Source: Rosellinia necatrix | Lineage: Eukaryota > Ascomycota > Sordariomycetes > Xylariales > Xylariaceae | Assembly (NCBI GenBank): GCA_021209875.1 | Contig: JAGYVD010000002.1 | Coordinates: forward strand, 4,774,001 to 4,838,000 | Direction: 5' to 3' | Length of the DNA stretch: 64,000 nucleotides | Shown here: piece by piece, positions 1-12,139 of the stretch | Layout: every line of letters starts with the position of its first letter | How positions within the stretch are numbered: position 1 is the stretch's first letter | Translations under genes and position numbers: made by a program | Notes under the pieces: model-generated | Database searches by the model: none | What the model was told of the DNA's origin: nothing | Seen by the model: only the letters and a program-made list of their open reading frames with translations

Positions 1-852
1 TTTGATCAAGATAAACTAATTTGCAGCTTCAGTCCAGAGGCAGTCACATTGGTGTTGGATCTGGCTGAGTGGTGACACCCCTGCGGCACCTGAATGTGGT
101 TAGCTTTTCATGTGGGTCTTCGAACACGAGTTGACTGAGATTAGCTAGGTACCTTGGTCCGCATACATAAGCCTCGCCAAGGAGCAATGAGTACATACAC
201 TACTACAGTGAACCTTAAAAATAGGTACCTATCTAACATCTAACCAACTTGATCTGCCTAGCTGCCCGAATAGATCCCTGATAAATGCATTTACGGTGGT
301 CTCAATCCAAGTAAGTCCAATGCATTGATTCATGTTGGGCTGGGTACACCTGAATAAGATCTAGGATATACTGCCAACCTTACCGAATGTTGACAGGACG
401 GGAACAGTATAGTTAGTGTACAGAATAAAATGTGCCTCTTGGCTGTCTACCTTCGTATGCGCACTTTGTCAAAGATCAAAAGTAAGCCCAGGGTCGAACT
501 TGCTGTGTGCGGCCTAAAATTATACTCGATAGACTCTGCCCAAGGATTTCCCTTAGCTTTTTCAGATGTCGTACACCGCCAGATATACTAAGGCTGGTCG
601 AAATAAAAAAAAAGTAGTAGAATAAAAAAGAAAGAAAAAAAAAAGGGGAGAGGGAGGGGGGCACACACACACGATGTAGTCGTCAAATCACCTCATAATA
701 CGTTCCCAGGAGGTCGTTTGTAGGTATGTTCTATTTGATTGTGATGTACGTCGCAGACGATCTATCATTACTATCGTGACTATCTCACCACATTTCCCGT
801 CACACGCCACCCCGTTATTGACAGGATGCGGCCTTTCGGACGGGGAAGCACA
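1..852. other. Intergenic, no gene seen
   Basis: I see no coding region on either strand. It holds an isolated TAGGTACCTA motif near 222 and an A/G-rich stretch with poly-A and poly-G runs at about 603-662. It lies downstream of the minus-strand dehydrogenase gene that ends at 853. Confidence 0.6.
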
Positions 853-1986
853 TCAGGTAGCATGCCCTTGCGTCTCCGTGTCCATCTCTTCCGCATCTTC
901 GTCGGGCTCGGGGTTCTTGTCCTCCGCAGCCGGGGCAGCCTCCGCGTCGGGGGCGGCGGGATAGTTGAGGTGTTTCCAATCCTCGAGCTCCTCCGTGACC
1001 GACCGGAGACGGTCGCGGATGCTCTCGATCGCGTAGCTCCCCAGCACCAGGCGCAGCGGCGGGTAGGAGCAGTGCGCCAGTTGCCAGACCAGCTCGGCGC
1101 ACTTGACGGCGCTCGTGGGCTGGCGGTCGCCGAGCCACTGCACCATGCGCTTCGCGTGCAGCGCCGGCGACGTGGCGTGGGCGTAGGCCTCGCTGGCGGG
1201 CTTGATGAGGAAATGGCCCCATGTCGGCAGGGGGTTCGCGACCGAGTCCGGCTCGTCGCGGCGCACGAGGCCCGGCTCGACGAGCGTCGCCTTCACGTTG
1301 AACGAGTCGATTTCATACGACATCGCCTCTATGAGGCCCTCGACGGCATACTTGGTCGCGCAGTAGGGCCCCAGGCCGGGGACGCCGAGGGCGCCGCTCG
1401 TGGAGCTGAAGATGAGATAGCGGCCGGCGTTCTGGGAGCGGAAATACGGCAGCGAGGTCTGGATGATGTGCAGCGTGCCCATGAAGTTTGTCTCGAACTG
1501 GTTCCGTATCTCGTGCTCGTCCTGATCCTCGCAGGCGCCGATCACGCCATACCCGCTGCAATTGGCGATGACGTCGATGCGCCCGAAGCGATCGAGGGTC
1601 TTCTCGATGACACATGCCACGCTCTGCCGTGCGCGCACGTCGCACAGCATACCTAAACAGTTCTGCGTCCCTCTGTCCATCGACTCCGGACTCGTCTCGA
1701 ACGTGCGTCCCACGTCAGTCACGAGATCGTTCCGGCCGAGTGCGCACTTCACCAGGGACCGGCCCATATGGCCAGTGCCTCCAAAAACCTAGCTGCACAG
1801 TGAGCATGCATGTTGTAGGCGAGTCCAGGTTAGGAGAGACCTTACAATCCATACTAGCTGCTTGCGCGGCGAGTTCGGGAGCGGAGGCTCACAGCTTGCT
1901 GGCAGAACCAGTTTGCCTCGTTGAGCGTTGGCACTATAGGTGCTAGGAGACGCGGCCGCGAGCTCCGACGTCGATTTGGAGTCCAT
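853..1986 (-). CDS. Short-chain dehydrogenase/reductase (SDR), one intron
   Basis: This predicted NAD(P)-dependent oxidoreductase of the classical SDR superfamily is 358 aa from two exons (1846-1986 and 853-1788). The 57-bp intron 1789-1845 (GTAAGG...CTAG) is needed: it joins exon 1 in phase 0 to VFGGTGHMG (residues 48-56), which supplies the Rossmann glycine motif that the main exon alone lacks. Further SDR landmarks are an NCSGYG segment (about 123-128, the NAG-motif position), a catalytic Ser in SSTSG (about 176), and YCATK (Tyr189, Lys193). The first ~40 residues look disordered and the acidic tail (AEDKNPEPDEDAEE) is unusual. The substrate cannot be told; the fold resembles fungal SDRs of the retinol-dehydrogenase type. 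The start is the first Met of exon 1. The glycine motif is slightly non-canonical (GGTGHMG rather than GxxxGxG). Confidence 0.85.
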
Positions 1987-2587
1987 CTCGCCCCGCTATA
2001 GAGTAATCATAGCGGATGGCGAGTCGAATTTACATACTCGTGGAAATGGGAATGGGGAAAGCGGATATGCTTGAGTAGCGAAGCGTAATGCGATTCGCAT
2101 GCAGCGGGTGTAAGTAGGTACGGTACCTGGTGGGTAGCGCAATCGCATTTAATGCGGGGTCTCCAAGGCGGAAGAGGCGTAAATTGTATAAGTGCAAGTA
2201 TACTACCTAGTAGGTAGTCCAAACTGGTACCTACCTAATAGGTAATTAACGACGATCAGGATAATACGATCGTGGTGGCTTCCCCGTATCTCCAGTTGGT
2301 TAAGTTAGATAATTGTCAGAAGGATCTTTGCATCTCGCGGACGCTTCTTATGAGGTAGAGCACAAACAGAAGGACAAATGCTTCATGAAGGCTTAGGTAG
2401 CATTGTGATGTCTATCCGCTATCTATTGGGTAAATACCTAGGTAGTCCCGTCGCATACTCACCAAACAACCACGAATAGGCGGGAAACAAGGTTCGATCA
2501 AAAATTTCCGTCATGCTATGGCTAGTATATCCGATTCATTCCGCGTACGCTGGCAGCCCATCTAGCCAATTTACAATGGCGTTGCAC
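1987..2587. other. Intergenic between SDR and acireductone dioxygenase
   Basis: No gene is seen. It contains several copies of GGTACC/TAGGTAGG-like motifs (about 2110-2130, 2200-2245 and 2435-2446). It holds the promoter of the SDR gene (start 1986) and the 3' end of the dioxygenase gene. Confidence 0.6.
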
Positions 2588-3510
2588 TTAGTTGACGTAC
2601 TGGGTAACGTATGCTTTGCGGAATTCGTTCCCATCTAAATCACTAGATCGGTTCAGTGGTGTCCACTTGGGTTCTTCCTTGAACAAGCGCATGGCTTGGA
2701 TATACTATGGGTATGGGTTAGTCACTTAGTCAAGAGTGCGCACCGCATTTTGGGAAAGCAAAGTTGAGATTAAATTTGACTTACGTTGTCCTCGTCCGTC
2801 GTAAATCTGTGGTAGATACCAGCCGGTAGGATAATCAGATCGTCCTAAGATCAAATATACCGAGTCAGCTTAGTTCAGAGTATGAATAACCACGTCCCGT
2901 TTATTCCCACTATGGGCGTGGTGCCCGATATCCTGCCCGACCCTCTGAGACCAGGGTTTTCATGCTGAGGTTATGGCGGGGACAAGGTCGCTCACTTTCT
3001 CGAGTTGGATGCGCACCCACTCGTCGCCTTTGGAGCGGACATCGAAGTATCCCTTGCCGTCACGAATGTAGCGGATCTCCTCGTCTTCGTGGAGATGTTC
3101 GTCAAAGAACATGCGGACCTTGCTCTCATAAGCATCGCCCATCTTAGCGGGCGAGACGGTGATCTCGTCACGATTCTTGTAGTCGCGTTCACCGGCTAAC
3201 TCGTTCACACCCTCCAGTTCAGGGATGTGGTAATACAACACGCCGATATTTTTCAGCTCCTCCTCGTTGATATCCCTGCCAGAATCGTGAGGCAGGCGCT
3301 GGTCGCCCTGTTCAGAGCTGTTAGTTAAATGTCCATAATGATAAAACGCCGGTGAAGAGAATGGGAAAGGGGGGGAATAAAATGCCCCATGTCCCTGTAT
3401 TTTCCCTACGAAGGGCCGGACAGCCGCGTCGTGAGGAGCCCCGGTTCTCGGCGTGCTCGACAAGCAGAGACAGCACTTACTTCAATGTTATCATACCAGT
3501 ATGCCCTCAT
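2588..3510 (-). CDS. adi1: Acireductone dioxygenase (methionine salvage), four exons
   Basis: The product (172 aa) oxidises acireductone to the 2-keto precursor of methionine plus formate in the methionine salvage pathway, and is cytosolic/nuclear. Exons are 3481-3510, 2996-3307, 2785-2844 and 2588-2704; introns of 173, 151 and 80 bp all have GT..AG ends and all junctions are phase 0. Exon 1 encodes only [10 protein letters not shown], followed by [10 protein letters not shown] at residues 11-20, the standard N-terminus of the family. The cupin metal ligands are all visible: HxHxxxE as His81, His83, Glu87 in EHLHEDEE, and His126 in PAGIYHRF. The last exon carries [11 protein letters not shown] and ends in YVTQYVN. 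Length matches the eukaryotic ADI1 family (about 180 aa). Nothing looks broken. Confidence 0.95.
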
Positions 3511-3721
3511 CTTTACGAGTGATGCTATATGGGGTGATACAAGGTGAGAAATGAGTTCTATGTCCTCGAAAGTATACCCAGGTACGGTCGCAAACTTAGG
3601 CCTGAGGTGTTGTGAAGTATGGACGCAACCGAAATCCCGATAATGGGCAATCGGACCAATAAATAACTTTTTTGACTGATTGTCAGCTACGTTGCCTCGA
3701 TAGGCTGGCGTTTTTATTAGC

Positions 3722-3777
3722 ATATGTGTAGGTACCTATCTCAGAGTAGGTACCTGGATAGGTAGGTAGGTACGACC
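3722..3777. repeat. TAGGTACC/GGTAGGTA motif cluster
   Basis: Overlapping copies of TAGGTACC and GGTAGGTAGGTA occur here. Similar short, partly palindromic motifs recur in most intergenic regions between 0 and 50.8 kb. Function is unknown. Confidence 0.7.
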
Positions 3778-4060
3778 TAAAGTTCGCATCACTGGAAGAG
3801 AGACATGGCGGGGTTTATGGTATAGTGGGGGTTTGGATTGCACCATCCCGTCCCCTCCACCTCCACCCAGATGGATAGACAAAGCCCCGCTAGCCGTAAG
3901 GATCCTTGGCGTTCCGACCCTTCGTAGGTACGGCATTGGTCAGCACATTGCGACTGTGATTGTATGCTTGATAGGGCGTCTGGTCCAACACCTGAGCTGG
4001 TAACGCGGAGCCGTGCGTGCTCGGAATCGAAGGCGGATGTGAGCACCGTGTCTTGTCTAT

Positions 4061-4096
4061 CGATCTCTACCGATCTCTACCGATCTCTACCGATAC
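4061..4096. repeat. 10-bp tandem repeat (CGATCTCTAC)n
   Basis: Three perfect tandem copies of CGATCTCTAC are followed by a partial copy, in non-coding DNA. Confidence 0.9.
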
Positions 4097-4409
4097 CTGT
4101 TATGGCAAAGACCAAATACCCAATATGTGTTCCACCCATCTTCTTTACAATCCAATACAGCGTCCTTTTTCACTGGCGTAGTGCGGTTGCGCAATAGAAG
4201 CCAAATACGAATTGTTACAGCCCAATCTAGGGCCCGCACGAGCCGTACCAAGCTATAATCCCGCCCAATGTAGTCCTCATAACGCCATCCTCAAATGCTC
4301 ATGTGTGCGGTATGCTCGGAAGACTCGCCCTCATACCATATCCGCCTGTCCCAACGCCATAAAACAAAGGTACGCGTGAATTGTAACCATTGTGTCCATA
4401 TCCATGAAA

Positions 4410-5247
4410 TCACCGTACGTCGCCTGGCGCCAGTTCGGGCCCTCCGGCTACTGCGAATTCATTGTTGATGGTATCAGCCGTATCTTCTTCCGTCGGCCGT
4501 CCCTCAAATAGCCGGCGCCACCACATCGGCGGATCCAGCGGGCGTGAGCCGTTGTGCATAGGAGGATATACATCGGTGAAGAAGTACCAGATGTGACCGA
4601 TGACAACGCCCATGATCTCATCCTTGGGCACGGTACCATGCATGACAAGACTGAACCCCATCAGTACCCAGGGGAGGTATGGCGCTGTGAAGACGAGCAA
4701 CCCAAGGAAGCTCAGCCTGGTGTCTGGGTTCCGTCGCGACCATATGTATACAAGCGTCGAGGACAGCGGGTGGCCGAGGAACGGCATGGACACGAGCGGC
4801 GATAGGAGGATTAAGAAGGCCATTGAATAGAACAGTAGCCAGGAGAAATGGGCGGGAGATCGGCCAGACGATTCCTCGAGGAGGCGGGCATAACGCTGAA
4901 GGAAATATACGTGGAATAGGAGGTCGAGGGAGAAGGGGCCGAAGTAGAGGAATGTCGTTAATAACCGCCAGTACTGTTGGCACCCCGAGAGGTCGGGTTA
5001 GCAGGCGGCCGAAGCGGTTTGGAAGGAGAGAGGTTGGGGAGCAGAGACATGAAGACAGGGGACGCACCTCGCCTTTATGGAAAACAGTTCGGACGCTGTA
5101 GAACAGCTGGAACGGCGTGACCATTTGACACTGGACAAGCGCGCTTGTGAGCACGGTGGCGGCCGTCCACCAACGTGTGCAGATGGGCATCTCCCAGAAC
5201 CAGGCCTCGAGCGGATTGCGGCCGCCATCGCCGTTCATTTGGTCCAT
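4410..5247 (-). CDS. Derlin (Der1-like ERAD membrane protein)
   Basis: Derlins are rhomboid-like pseudoproteases of the ER membrane that help retrotranslocate misfolded proteins. The product is 247 aa from exon 1 (5068-5247, 60 codons) and exon 2 (4410-4973), with a 94-bp phase-0 intron (GTGCGT...AACAG). Exon 1 has the family opening around PICTRWW and a segment rich in QMVTPFQLFYS. Exon 2 opens with YWRLLTTFLYFGPFSLDLLF and later has the signature GHIWYFFTDVYPP (186-198). Several hydrophobic helices fit a six-pass topology. The tail (about 205-247) is polar and acidic with no obvious p97-binding motif. The start is the first Met of the reading frame; an N-terminal GDGG stretch may be disordered. 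It appears intact. Confidence 0.92.
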
Positions 5248-7783
5248 GATTGTGTGTAATAGGATGCGACGAGCAAGGTATCCAGGCTGAAATAGTCAAT
5301 CTCAAATTAAGATATGAAGATGAAGGATCGAGGGATGGTTTGATTTCGAGGGTATCAAAAAGTGTAGGTGATGGTGCAGGAGCACGCTCTATGGAAGCCG
5401 TAGTTAACTACAAGCGGCATTCGGGTGTATGGAGGGCGGTTCAGTGACAGACAGTGACAACACTGCGACCTGGTATCACTGACAGCCAATGCCAATGTGT
5501 TCAATCTGGCCTTATCGCACTAACCTCAAGCGGGGCTGTGGGGATCAAAAATATGGGTCTGACACCAACCTTAGAAGTGCCTAATCTACTTGTACTTGCT
5601 TACCTAAGGCACTGTGACTCGTATTTGGTGTGATAAAACAACAATTACAACCTCACACAGCCGGTTTCGTGAAATCAAAATGGATTCAAGTAGATACCTA
5701 AGATACAGGCAGGTACGTAGGTACCAAGTTAGCGCAAGCCGTGGTGCGGCTTGTGCTTTAGGAGTACCTACAGGTTCAAAGGTATGTTCTCAACAGTTGA
5801 ATGACCAAGTCTTTTTGCAAAACAGGACGGAAGATTTTCCTGTGGCTTTAGGACGAAAAATGGCAATTATGTGCTTATAAGTTTGCTTTATGATAGGCCA
5901 AAGTGATATATATATAAAGCTAGGTGACCTTCTCGATGACTCATCAAAACGAGATCGGCCCAGATTTTCTTACACGCTGCAACATGCTTTTATTATGCCT
6001 AGGAAGAAATTGAGACGCTGACGAGTTACAGAATTGCGCATAGCCACCAATTCGTTCAGTTCAAGGGATTGTCCCGGGAGTAAATAGGAAGGAGGAGTAT
6101 CGCGGAACTAGACCCGAACACACGACCTCTACTAAACAGGAACCATAATACCATGTATATAGGGGGTTGGATAGCTAGTAGCTACCAAAGAAGGGAATTC
6201 CTCTCCTTGCGCGATAACATAAGCCATCTCTGGGGTCTACCAGCGGTGCGAACTGTGGCAAGGAGAAGTAGCTAAACCACTCAGGGGCTAGAAGCGACTT
6301 CCGAGGAAGTCGCTCTGGCTGAAATAATGGGTCGACAACGAAGCGACAGCTCTAGGCGGGGAGGAGCGACACCTTACGAAGGCCTAGGTATTCAAGAGAA
6401 CGATAAGGTTCCGTCATACATTGCACCAACATGCATGATGTATCTATTTCTGACAATTCAAAGGGCCCCAGCAGCTCAAAGTCTATGTAGCGTCTACTCC
6501 CCCCCACCACGCCCCTAAACAATCTATCGACCTATTTTCCCTTAAAATCCCACAGTCAATCTTCTATTTACCAAGGCAATAAATGTTCCTCGGGAAATAC
6601 GGGCATTGCCAGGTGTAAAGCCATATAGCATGACACTAGCTACCCCCTACGGCATTGGGCAGTCTTGGTGGTATATTGGTGTATATGAAGACCAAAGGCC
6701 TCTCACCTTGGATATAAGGCCCAGGAATCAATACAATTCAGCTCCACCCCTATACTAAGCTATCTATTCGCGACTCAGCTGCTACCCTCTGGTGACTAAA
6801 CCTCGCTCTGGACATTCACCATATGACACTACACTGTGATCAGCTTTCTCCTCTGGCAATATTTTAAAAACCTAGATCTGTCTCCTGTCTCCCCACCGGC
6901 AATATTATGGCCAATTATGCCAATATTCTCAAAAGTGTCTTTGCCCGCGTACGGTCTAAGAATAAGCACGGTGGCGTTCGATAATATGACATTCAGGATA
7001 CCGGAATCTATCACCACGGGGTCTTTTAAAGTGGTCTTTTGAAGTGCTATCAGAACGATGGTAAGGATGAAAAGTTCGAAGGTCCTCGTCGACTCCAGTA
7101 TCGGGATTGCAGCCCGCTTCCAAATTCCCGATTACAAAGAACGAGCTGCAAAGGAGTAAAACTCCCAAGCAATGTAAGCTGACCTCTTGATACAGGTCCG
7201 GTTATATCTGTCGTATCTGGAATGCAAGCTGGATTTTCAATTCCAAAAGCACCTTCTGCATGCTCTGACCAGTTCACGCGTCCGCGGGCCGACGCCCAGG
7301 ATCACGAGAATGCAACGTAGGAGGAGTTGCGCGGTTGGTGATCATCTTCCACGCGTCGGCATAGCTCGGTTTTACGATCCTTCGACCACAATCTAGCAAG
7401 GTAGCTTCCGAGATCGATTCTACCAAAAGGAGAATAGGCGCCTGATGATTGAATTGAGAACTTGGGTTCCTGTAAGGTTGGTATGATGCCACCACTCGCC
7501 CCGGCTTTTTCAGCAATAAACTGCTTCGCGAGCTCGCAAATCGCAGACAAGTGGTCCGTCCAGTGGGAAAGCATCCTTGAGGAGTACCGGTGGACAAAAG
7601 TTCACCAAAGGTTCGCCTTCTGCGTCACCGTGCACCCCAGCCCAAACCCATCATCTCCCCTTTACAATTAGCTGAGCCAGGTGTCAAACAGACAGAGGCC
7701 TCCTCGTATTTTATAATAGCCGCGGTGCCGTGGCGAACGGTAAGGTGCGGTGAAGACGCATGTTGAGCTCTAGGTAATCGTTG
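5248..7783. other. Long intergenic region, no convincing gene
   Basis: Only short reading frames with no recognisable motif are present. A coding-like minus-strand stretch at about 7302-7597 (with HWTDHLSAICELAKQF in one frame) is not one I recognise; it has no clear start or intron partners and may be another decayed gene next to the Nudix relic. GGTACC-type motifs occur near 5695-5775. Confidence 0.5.
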
Positions 7784-8440
7784 TCATTGCCGGCCGAAAT
7801 GATGCCATGTCTGATGAAAAAAGTCGGCCATGACGGCAGCCGAGTTAGTCTTGAACTCCTTTCGAAGCAAAGCAGCCTTGACCTCGTCTGGGGTCGTCAG
7901 GTAAAATTCCTTGACTTCGTCATCTTGAGGTTTTGGAACCACATCCCCGGCAAGTTCTAAGTCGTATAAGTGGACCATATCCGGCTTGACGAGACCTTCC
8001 ACCTCGCCCTACCCGCCTTCGAGGACGGCGGTGTAGGTGAGAACGCCAGCCGCCCGAACATCTTGGCGGGTCAAGCTAGAAGACAGTGACGCCTCCTCGC
8101 CAGGTTCTCGAGTGAGAGTCTCGAACGGAGTATCTTGGGCAGATATACCGCCAGCGGCAGTGCTGTCGAGCTTGTTGGGGAATGTGCTGATAGTCGGGCT
8201 TCGTCGCGGTACCCATATCTTGATCCCGGTCGATGTGCGTGTGTAAGCGGTGAGATGAGCGCCCTGGCTCATGATCCCGAACAAGGGCGCAGCATACTGA
8301 AAGATGCGGAGCGGGTACAGGACCCCCACAATGGCAAACTCTTCATACTCTTCGCCCTTGAGGTTGAAAAGACCCCTTTCCTGGTAGGTGGTTACGAGCT
8401 TGGAGAGAGCCGCGTTGGTGGCTGCCGAGGCATCCCCACA
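7784..8440 (-). pseudogene. Nudix hydrolase relic (Tnr3-like C-terminal domain)
   Basis: The reading frame resembles the Nudix domain found at the C-terminus of fungal Tnr3-like proteins (thiamine-pyrophosphokinase-related family with an N-terminal DUF4743). In order there are APLFGIMSQGAHLTAYTR, IKIWVPRRS, the Nudix-box-like GGISAQDTPFE...TREPGEEAS, then HLYDLELAGDVVPKPQDDEV and a C-terminal NSAAVMADFFHQ. The domain is interrupted in frame by one TAG at 8009-8011, just after the segment that should lead into the next strand. The N-terminal half of a full-length protein is not found upstream, and the frame lacks a good ATG. I read this as a decayed gene copy. A sequencing error at the stop would restore only the domain, not a full protein. 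Confidence 0.7.
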
Positions 8441-8891
8441 TCTTCCCCATGGGTGCTGTCCATCGTGATAGTAGCGATTAGGTCCGGTTCACTTTCCTCT
8501 CTCCTCTTGTTCGAATGTGAATTTCTGATAAGTCAGAAAGTACTAAGTTTGATGAAGCTTGGACAGGGGGTCAGCGAGCCAAAATGCGGGCATCGGTGCT
8601 CAGTTATGTTCCTCCTAACATCAGCATAAGTTCTGAAACTGACACTGCATTACGTGAAACGAGCTGCTGTTATTTAGTGGTGCCGCGTATAGCAATTCAT
8701 CTTACGCACGCCTTAGGTAAATTGTAATGTATAAGTTGGACGTGAACTGCAACTGCAAGGCATGGTGTTGCCTGAGTACATTTGTGTAGGCGGACCCCAG
8801 AGACAAGAATCCGGCTACGTTACAGGTTCCCTGGGTGTAGTTCGCGGCTTATTCTACCATCTTCCGGGCTCAAGTTACGGGGCGAAGTCCT
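8441..8891. other. Intergenic between two relics
   Basis: No gene or clear repeat is seen. A continuous plus-strand frame over part of this region is the complement of the Nudix relic and is not a gene. Confidence 0.5.
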
Positions 8892-8924
8892 GTGATTGTG
8901 CTGCAATTCCCACAGACCAGGCCG

Positions 8925-9115
8925 TCCCATTCTGATGTGTTCAAGATGGTCGCGCACGGGAGACTCGACGCCGTCAAGGCTGCCTTCACAAAGCGCACTG
9001 CCTCAATCTATGACACAGAGCCGGGGGACACATGCTTCTTCACGGGGCTTTGGTCTCGAAGAACGTTGACGTGATCGAGTTTTTATTTGGTCAAGGCGCC
9101 GGCACTGTACAACGC
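8925..9115 (+). pseudogene. Ankyrin-repeat gene fragment, frameshifted
   Basis: The frame at 8892-9074 reads HSDVFKMVAHGRLDAVKAAF, a typical ankyrin helix pair (position-dependent V.A...G..D.VK). At about 9030 the ankyrin pattern jumps to another frame, which reads LLHGALVSKNVDVIEFLF, again a canonical ankyrin repeat (TPLH-like turn, then N.DVI.FL). There is no ATG close to the first repeat, and only about 1.5-2 repeats remain. This is a remnant of a larger ankyrin-repeat protein such as the NACHT/ankyrin proteins abundant in fungi. The parent family cannot be determined from so little. Confidence 0.6.
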
Positions 9116-9120
9116 AAATA

Positions 9121-10247
9121 ACTTCTACTCCTGGAATAGGGAGCTTAAGAGTAAGGGAATTAGTCTGAATTTATCGGGATGATATTACACTATAACTATC
9201 CAGAGACTAGGATGGTATGGCTAAAGCGACTAATCATGTCTAAGACCGAAGATTATTTAAAAGCAGCAACAGTACCGGCATTGTTTATAAGATCATCCTT
9301 GACTTTGGATCACGAAACAACTGATCTGGAACCTCCACGAAGTGTAACCGAGATGACAGCTATTGGAAGAAACACATATCAGCCTATAGGCACGCCGCAT
9401 GTGCGGCACGGGAAGCTGTGTACTATTGGAGCACGTCTCAAATCTCCGTTATGCATAGGTTGAGATACGGCACTGGGCACTACTTACTTACTACCTTGGT
9501 ATTTACTACCTACTTGTATGCGATCTATCATGGTATTTTCGAATGTTGGTAGCCGTTTATGACAGGTTATATGCGCTTGTCAATTCATTCGCACCAGAAA
9601 GGCGTTTCCTGTTCCAAGAGGGGATCCCAATGGTTTAGGATTTGATGTACTAAACTTAAGAGGTCATTGCGCGTAAAAATCTAGGTAATCTGACTAATTA
9701 CAGCCCCCGATCACGTACCTGAGATTATTACTTGTTGAGCTAGGTACCTAGGTAGAGATCACTTCTGCGAGAGTCACGTACCCGTGATAGTTACTTGGTG
9801 TAAGTAGGTAGGTAGGTTAGTTCATATTGGTTGTCAAAATGCCCACATGGCCTGGCGGGTGGCATGTGCTTATTTTCATAGGTACTCAAATAAAATACTT
9901 ATGTACTTCGTACCTAGGCGCTACCGCAAGGGTCTGTGGCGGGTTATGTGGGCAGATGACATCAATCACACAAGCCACTTCTACCTCTACCTCTACCTAG
10001 GTAGGTACCCCTAGGTATCTGCCCTGCAGATGTTTTGTAGGTGGTTCCAAAAAAAAAAAAAAAAAAAGGCAATTCCCAAGCTTCGACCCTCCCCCTCCGT
10101 GGTCGGACACCGGCCCTCGTTCTATTTGTCGCACTCAGCGAGAATCTAGAATGCTATTCCCTCCACTTGTATGATTCCGCTCGGCAAACCATCCTAAACC
10201 ATTTGTCGGCGCCGTCGCCCCAAGGCAAAGAGACGGCATCCCACACA
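9121..10247. other. Intergenic, motif-rich promoter side of ale1
   Basis: No gene is seen. Dense TAGGTACC/TAGGTAGG motifs occur at about 9743-9756, 9805-9815 and 9988-10016, the last only about 230 bp upstream of the acyltransferase start. An 18-base poly-A run begins at 10050. Confidence 0.6.
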
Positions 10248-12139
10248 ATGCTACCTTACATCAACAAACGTAGGAGCCATCACATCGCAGAACGAATGCC
10301 CTGGGCCGCCTTCGCTAACTTCCTCTCAGCTTTCGAGTTATTATCTGGCGCGGTCGGTGCATCCCCAGATGAGCGTATGTCCCGCTGGCTTCCCACTGCC
10401 CTTCCATTCGCCTTTCCGGCCTTGTGTGCTCACCATTCCAAACATGCAGTCAAGCTCATCTTCTCGTTCCTGCTCTCCTACCCACTCGCCGGCCTTCTCA
10501 AACGAATTCCCGATGCCCGCCCGGACTACAAGAATCTGTTCATAGTTAGGTAAAGGGCGCCTGTAGTCGTCGACGGATGGATGGGGACGCCAGCGCTGAC
10601 TTCCCTCGCTAGCGGCGGTCTTTTCTACCTGGTTGGGCTGTACTCGTTATGGACCGGGATCCGAACACTCTTCATATCCTCTGCCGTGACATACGGCCTG
10701 GCCGCCTACCTGCGAACGTCGCCGTACATGCCATGGATTGCTTTCGTCTTTCTCATGGGCCACATGGCTGCCAATCAGCTCACCCGCCAATTCGCGGACG
10801 AGCCCTCCGTCGTCGATATCACCGGAGCGCAAATGGTCATGGTAATGAAGCTGTCGGCCTTTGCTTGGAACGTATTTGATGGCACCTTGCCAGACGACCA
10901 TCTCAGCGACCACCAAAAGGAACGAAGAATCACAAAACTGCCCGGGTTCCTGGACTACGCCGGATATGTGTTATTCTTCCCCTCGCTCTTCGGCGGCCCG
11001 GCGTTTGATTACAATGAATACCGCGGTTGGGTTGATTGTTCCATGTTCGACGTCCCTGCAACCGTCGACCCCGCGAAGAAACCCCCCACCCGGAAGAAGC
11101 GCAAGATCCCAAGAAGCGGTACTCCGGCCATGTGGAAAATGGTTGGCGGGCTTCTGTGGATTTTGGCCTTCTTGAACCTGGGCAAGTGGTACAGCCCGGA
11201 TGTCCTCTTCACCGACCGCTTTGTGACCTATAGCTTCCTCCGTCGCGTATTTATTCTGCATATGGTTGGCTTCACGGCACGGACCAAATACTACGGCGTC
11301 TGGTTCCTGGCGGAAGGTTCATGCATCCTTGCCGGGCTTGGCTATAATGGCATTGACCCTGCAACCGGGAGGGTATCCTGGGATCGGCTACAGAATATCA
11401 ACCCTTGGGGGGTGGAATCTGCCCAGAACAGTCGGGGTTATCTCGAGAACTGGAACATGAATACTAACAAGTGGCTGCGATATTACATTTACCTCCGCGT
11501 GACGCCGAGGAATAAAAAGCCTGGTTTCCGCGCAAGTATGGCTACGTTCGTCACCAGCGCCTTCTGGCATGGATTCTACCCTGGATACTACCTTGCATTT
11601 GTGCTTGCAAGCTTTGTCCAAACCGCCGCCAAGCGTAAGTTTTAGAGGATGTTGTGTAGGCCCATTTATATTGACGAGACCTGACAGATTATCGTCGCAA
11701 CATCCGGCCTTTCTTTATCGACCCCGTATCCCAGAAGGCGCTGCCAAGTAAGAAATATTACGATATTGCCTCTTGGTTGGCGACGCAGACAACATTCTCT
11801 TTTGTTGCTGCACCCTTCATCATCCTCGGTTTCAAGGAATCCCTTGAATTGTGGTCCCGCGTGAATTACTATGCTATCATCACAACCTTTTCAACACTGG
11901 CCTTTTTTGCCTCTCCTGCTAAGGCATACTTACGGAAGATGCTCGAAAAGAAGTCTCGCGAGGCTGGCGGACGCCTAAGCCGCACAACCAGCGCAGAGAA
12001 CCTCAAAGAGCCTGTCCTCGGTCTCAGTGCCGACCCCGGTAAAGATATCAACGAAGCTATTCAGGAGATTCAAGTCGAAGTTGAAAAGGCCAAGAAGGAT
12101 TTTAATAAGAAGGGCTCCCAGAAGAAGAAGGAACTATGA
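10248..12139 (+). CDS. ale1: MBOAT lysophospholipid acyltransferase (Ale1/Lpt1 family)
   Basis: This ER multi-pass membrane enzyme re-acylates lysophospholipids with acyl-CoA (Lands cycle). Exons are 10248-10374, 10450-10549, 10613-11634 and 11688-12139, giving 566 aa. Introns are 75, 63 and 53 bp with GT..AG ends, and the frame is continuous across all three junctions (for example ...GASPDE | LKLIFSFLLSYP). MBOAT landmarks are the Asn-rich motif ENWNMNTNKWL (Asn about 355) and the catalytic His395 in FWHGFYPGYYL. The C-terminal ~70 residues are cytosolic, charged and end in a lysine-rich KKGSQKKKEL, compatible with ER retention. Start choice: ATG 10248 (MLPYIN, good A at -3) is preferred; ATG 10296 (MPWAAF) is the alternative. 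The frame is open further upstream but only over low-complexity DNA. Confidence 0.93.

Larger units (their letters stand above)
3511..4409. other. Intergenic, with motif cluster and short tandem repeat
   Basis: No gene is seen. A dense TAGGTACCTA/GGTAGGTAGGTA cluster lies at about 3726-3775, roughly 220 bp upstream of the dioxygenase start. A 10-bp tandem repeat lies at 4061-4090. Confidence 0.6.

Noticed and set aside
826..1656. Long plus-strand open frame over the SDR gene
   Set aside because: It is the complement of the SDR coding exon, with Arg/Ala-rich translation and no domain; the minus strand carries the full SDR motif set.
10041..10247. Upstream extension of the acyltransferase frame
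   Set aside because: The extension covers a poly-A run and low-complexity Lys sequence with no family match; the start at 10248 fits the family N-terminus.
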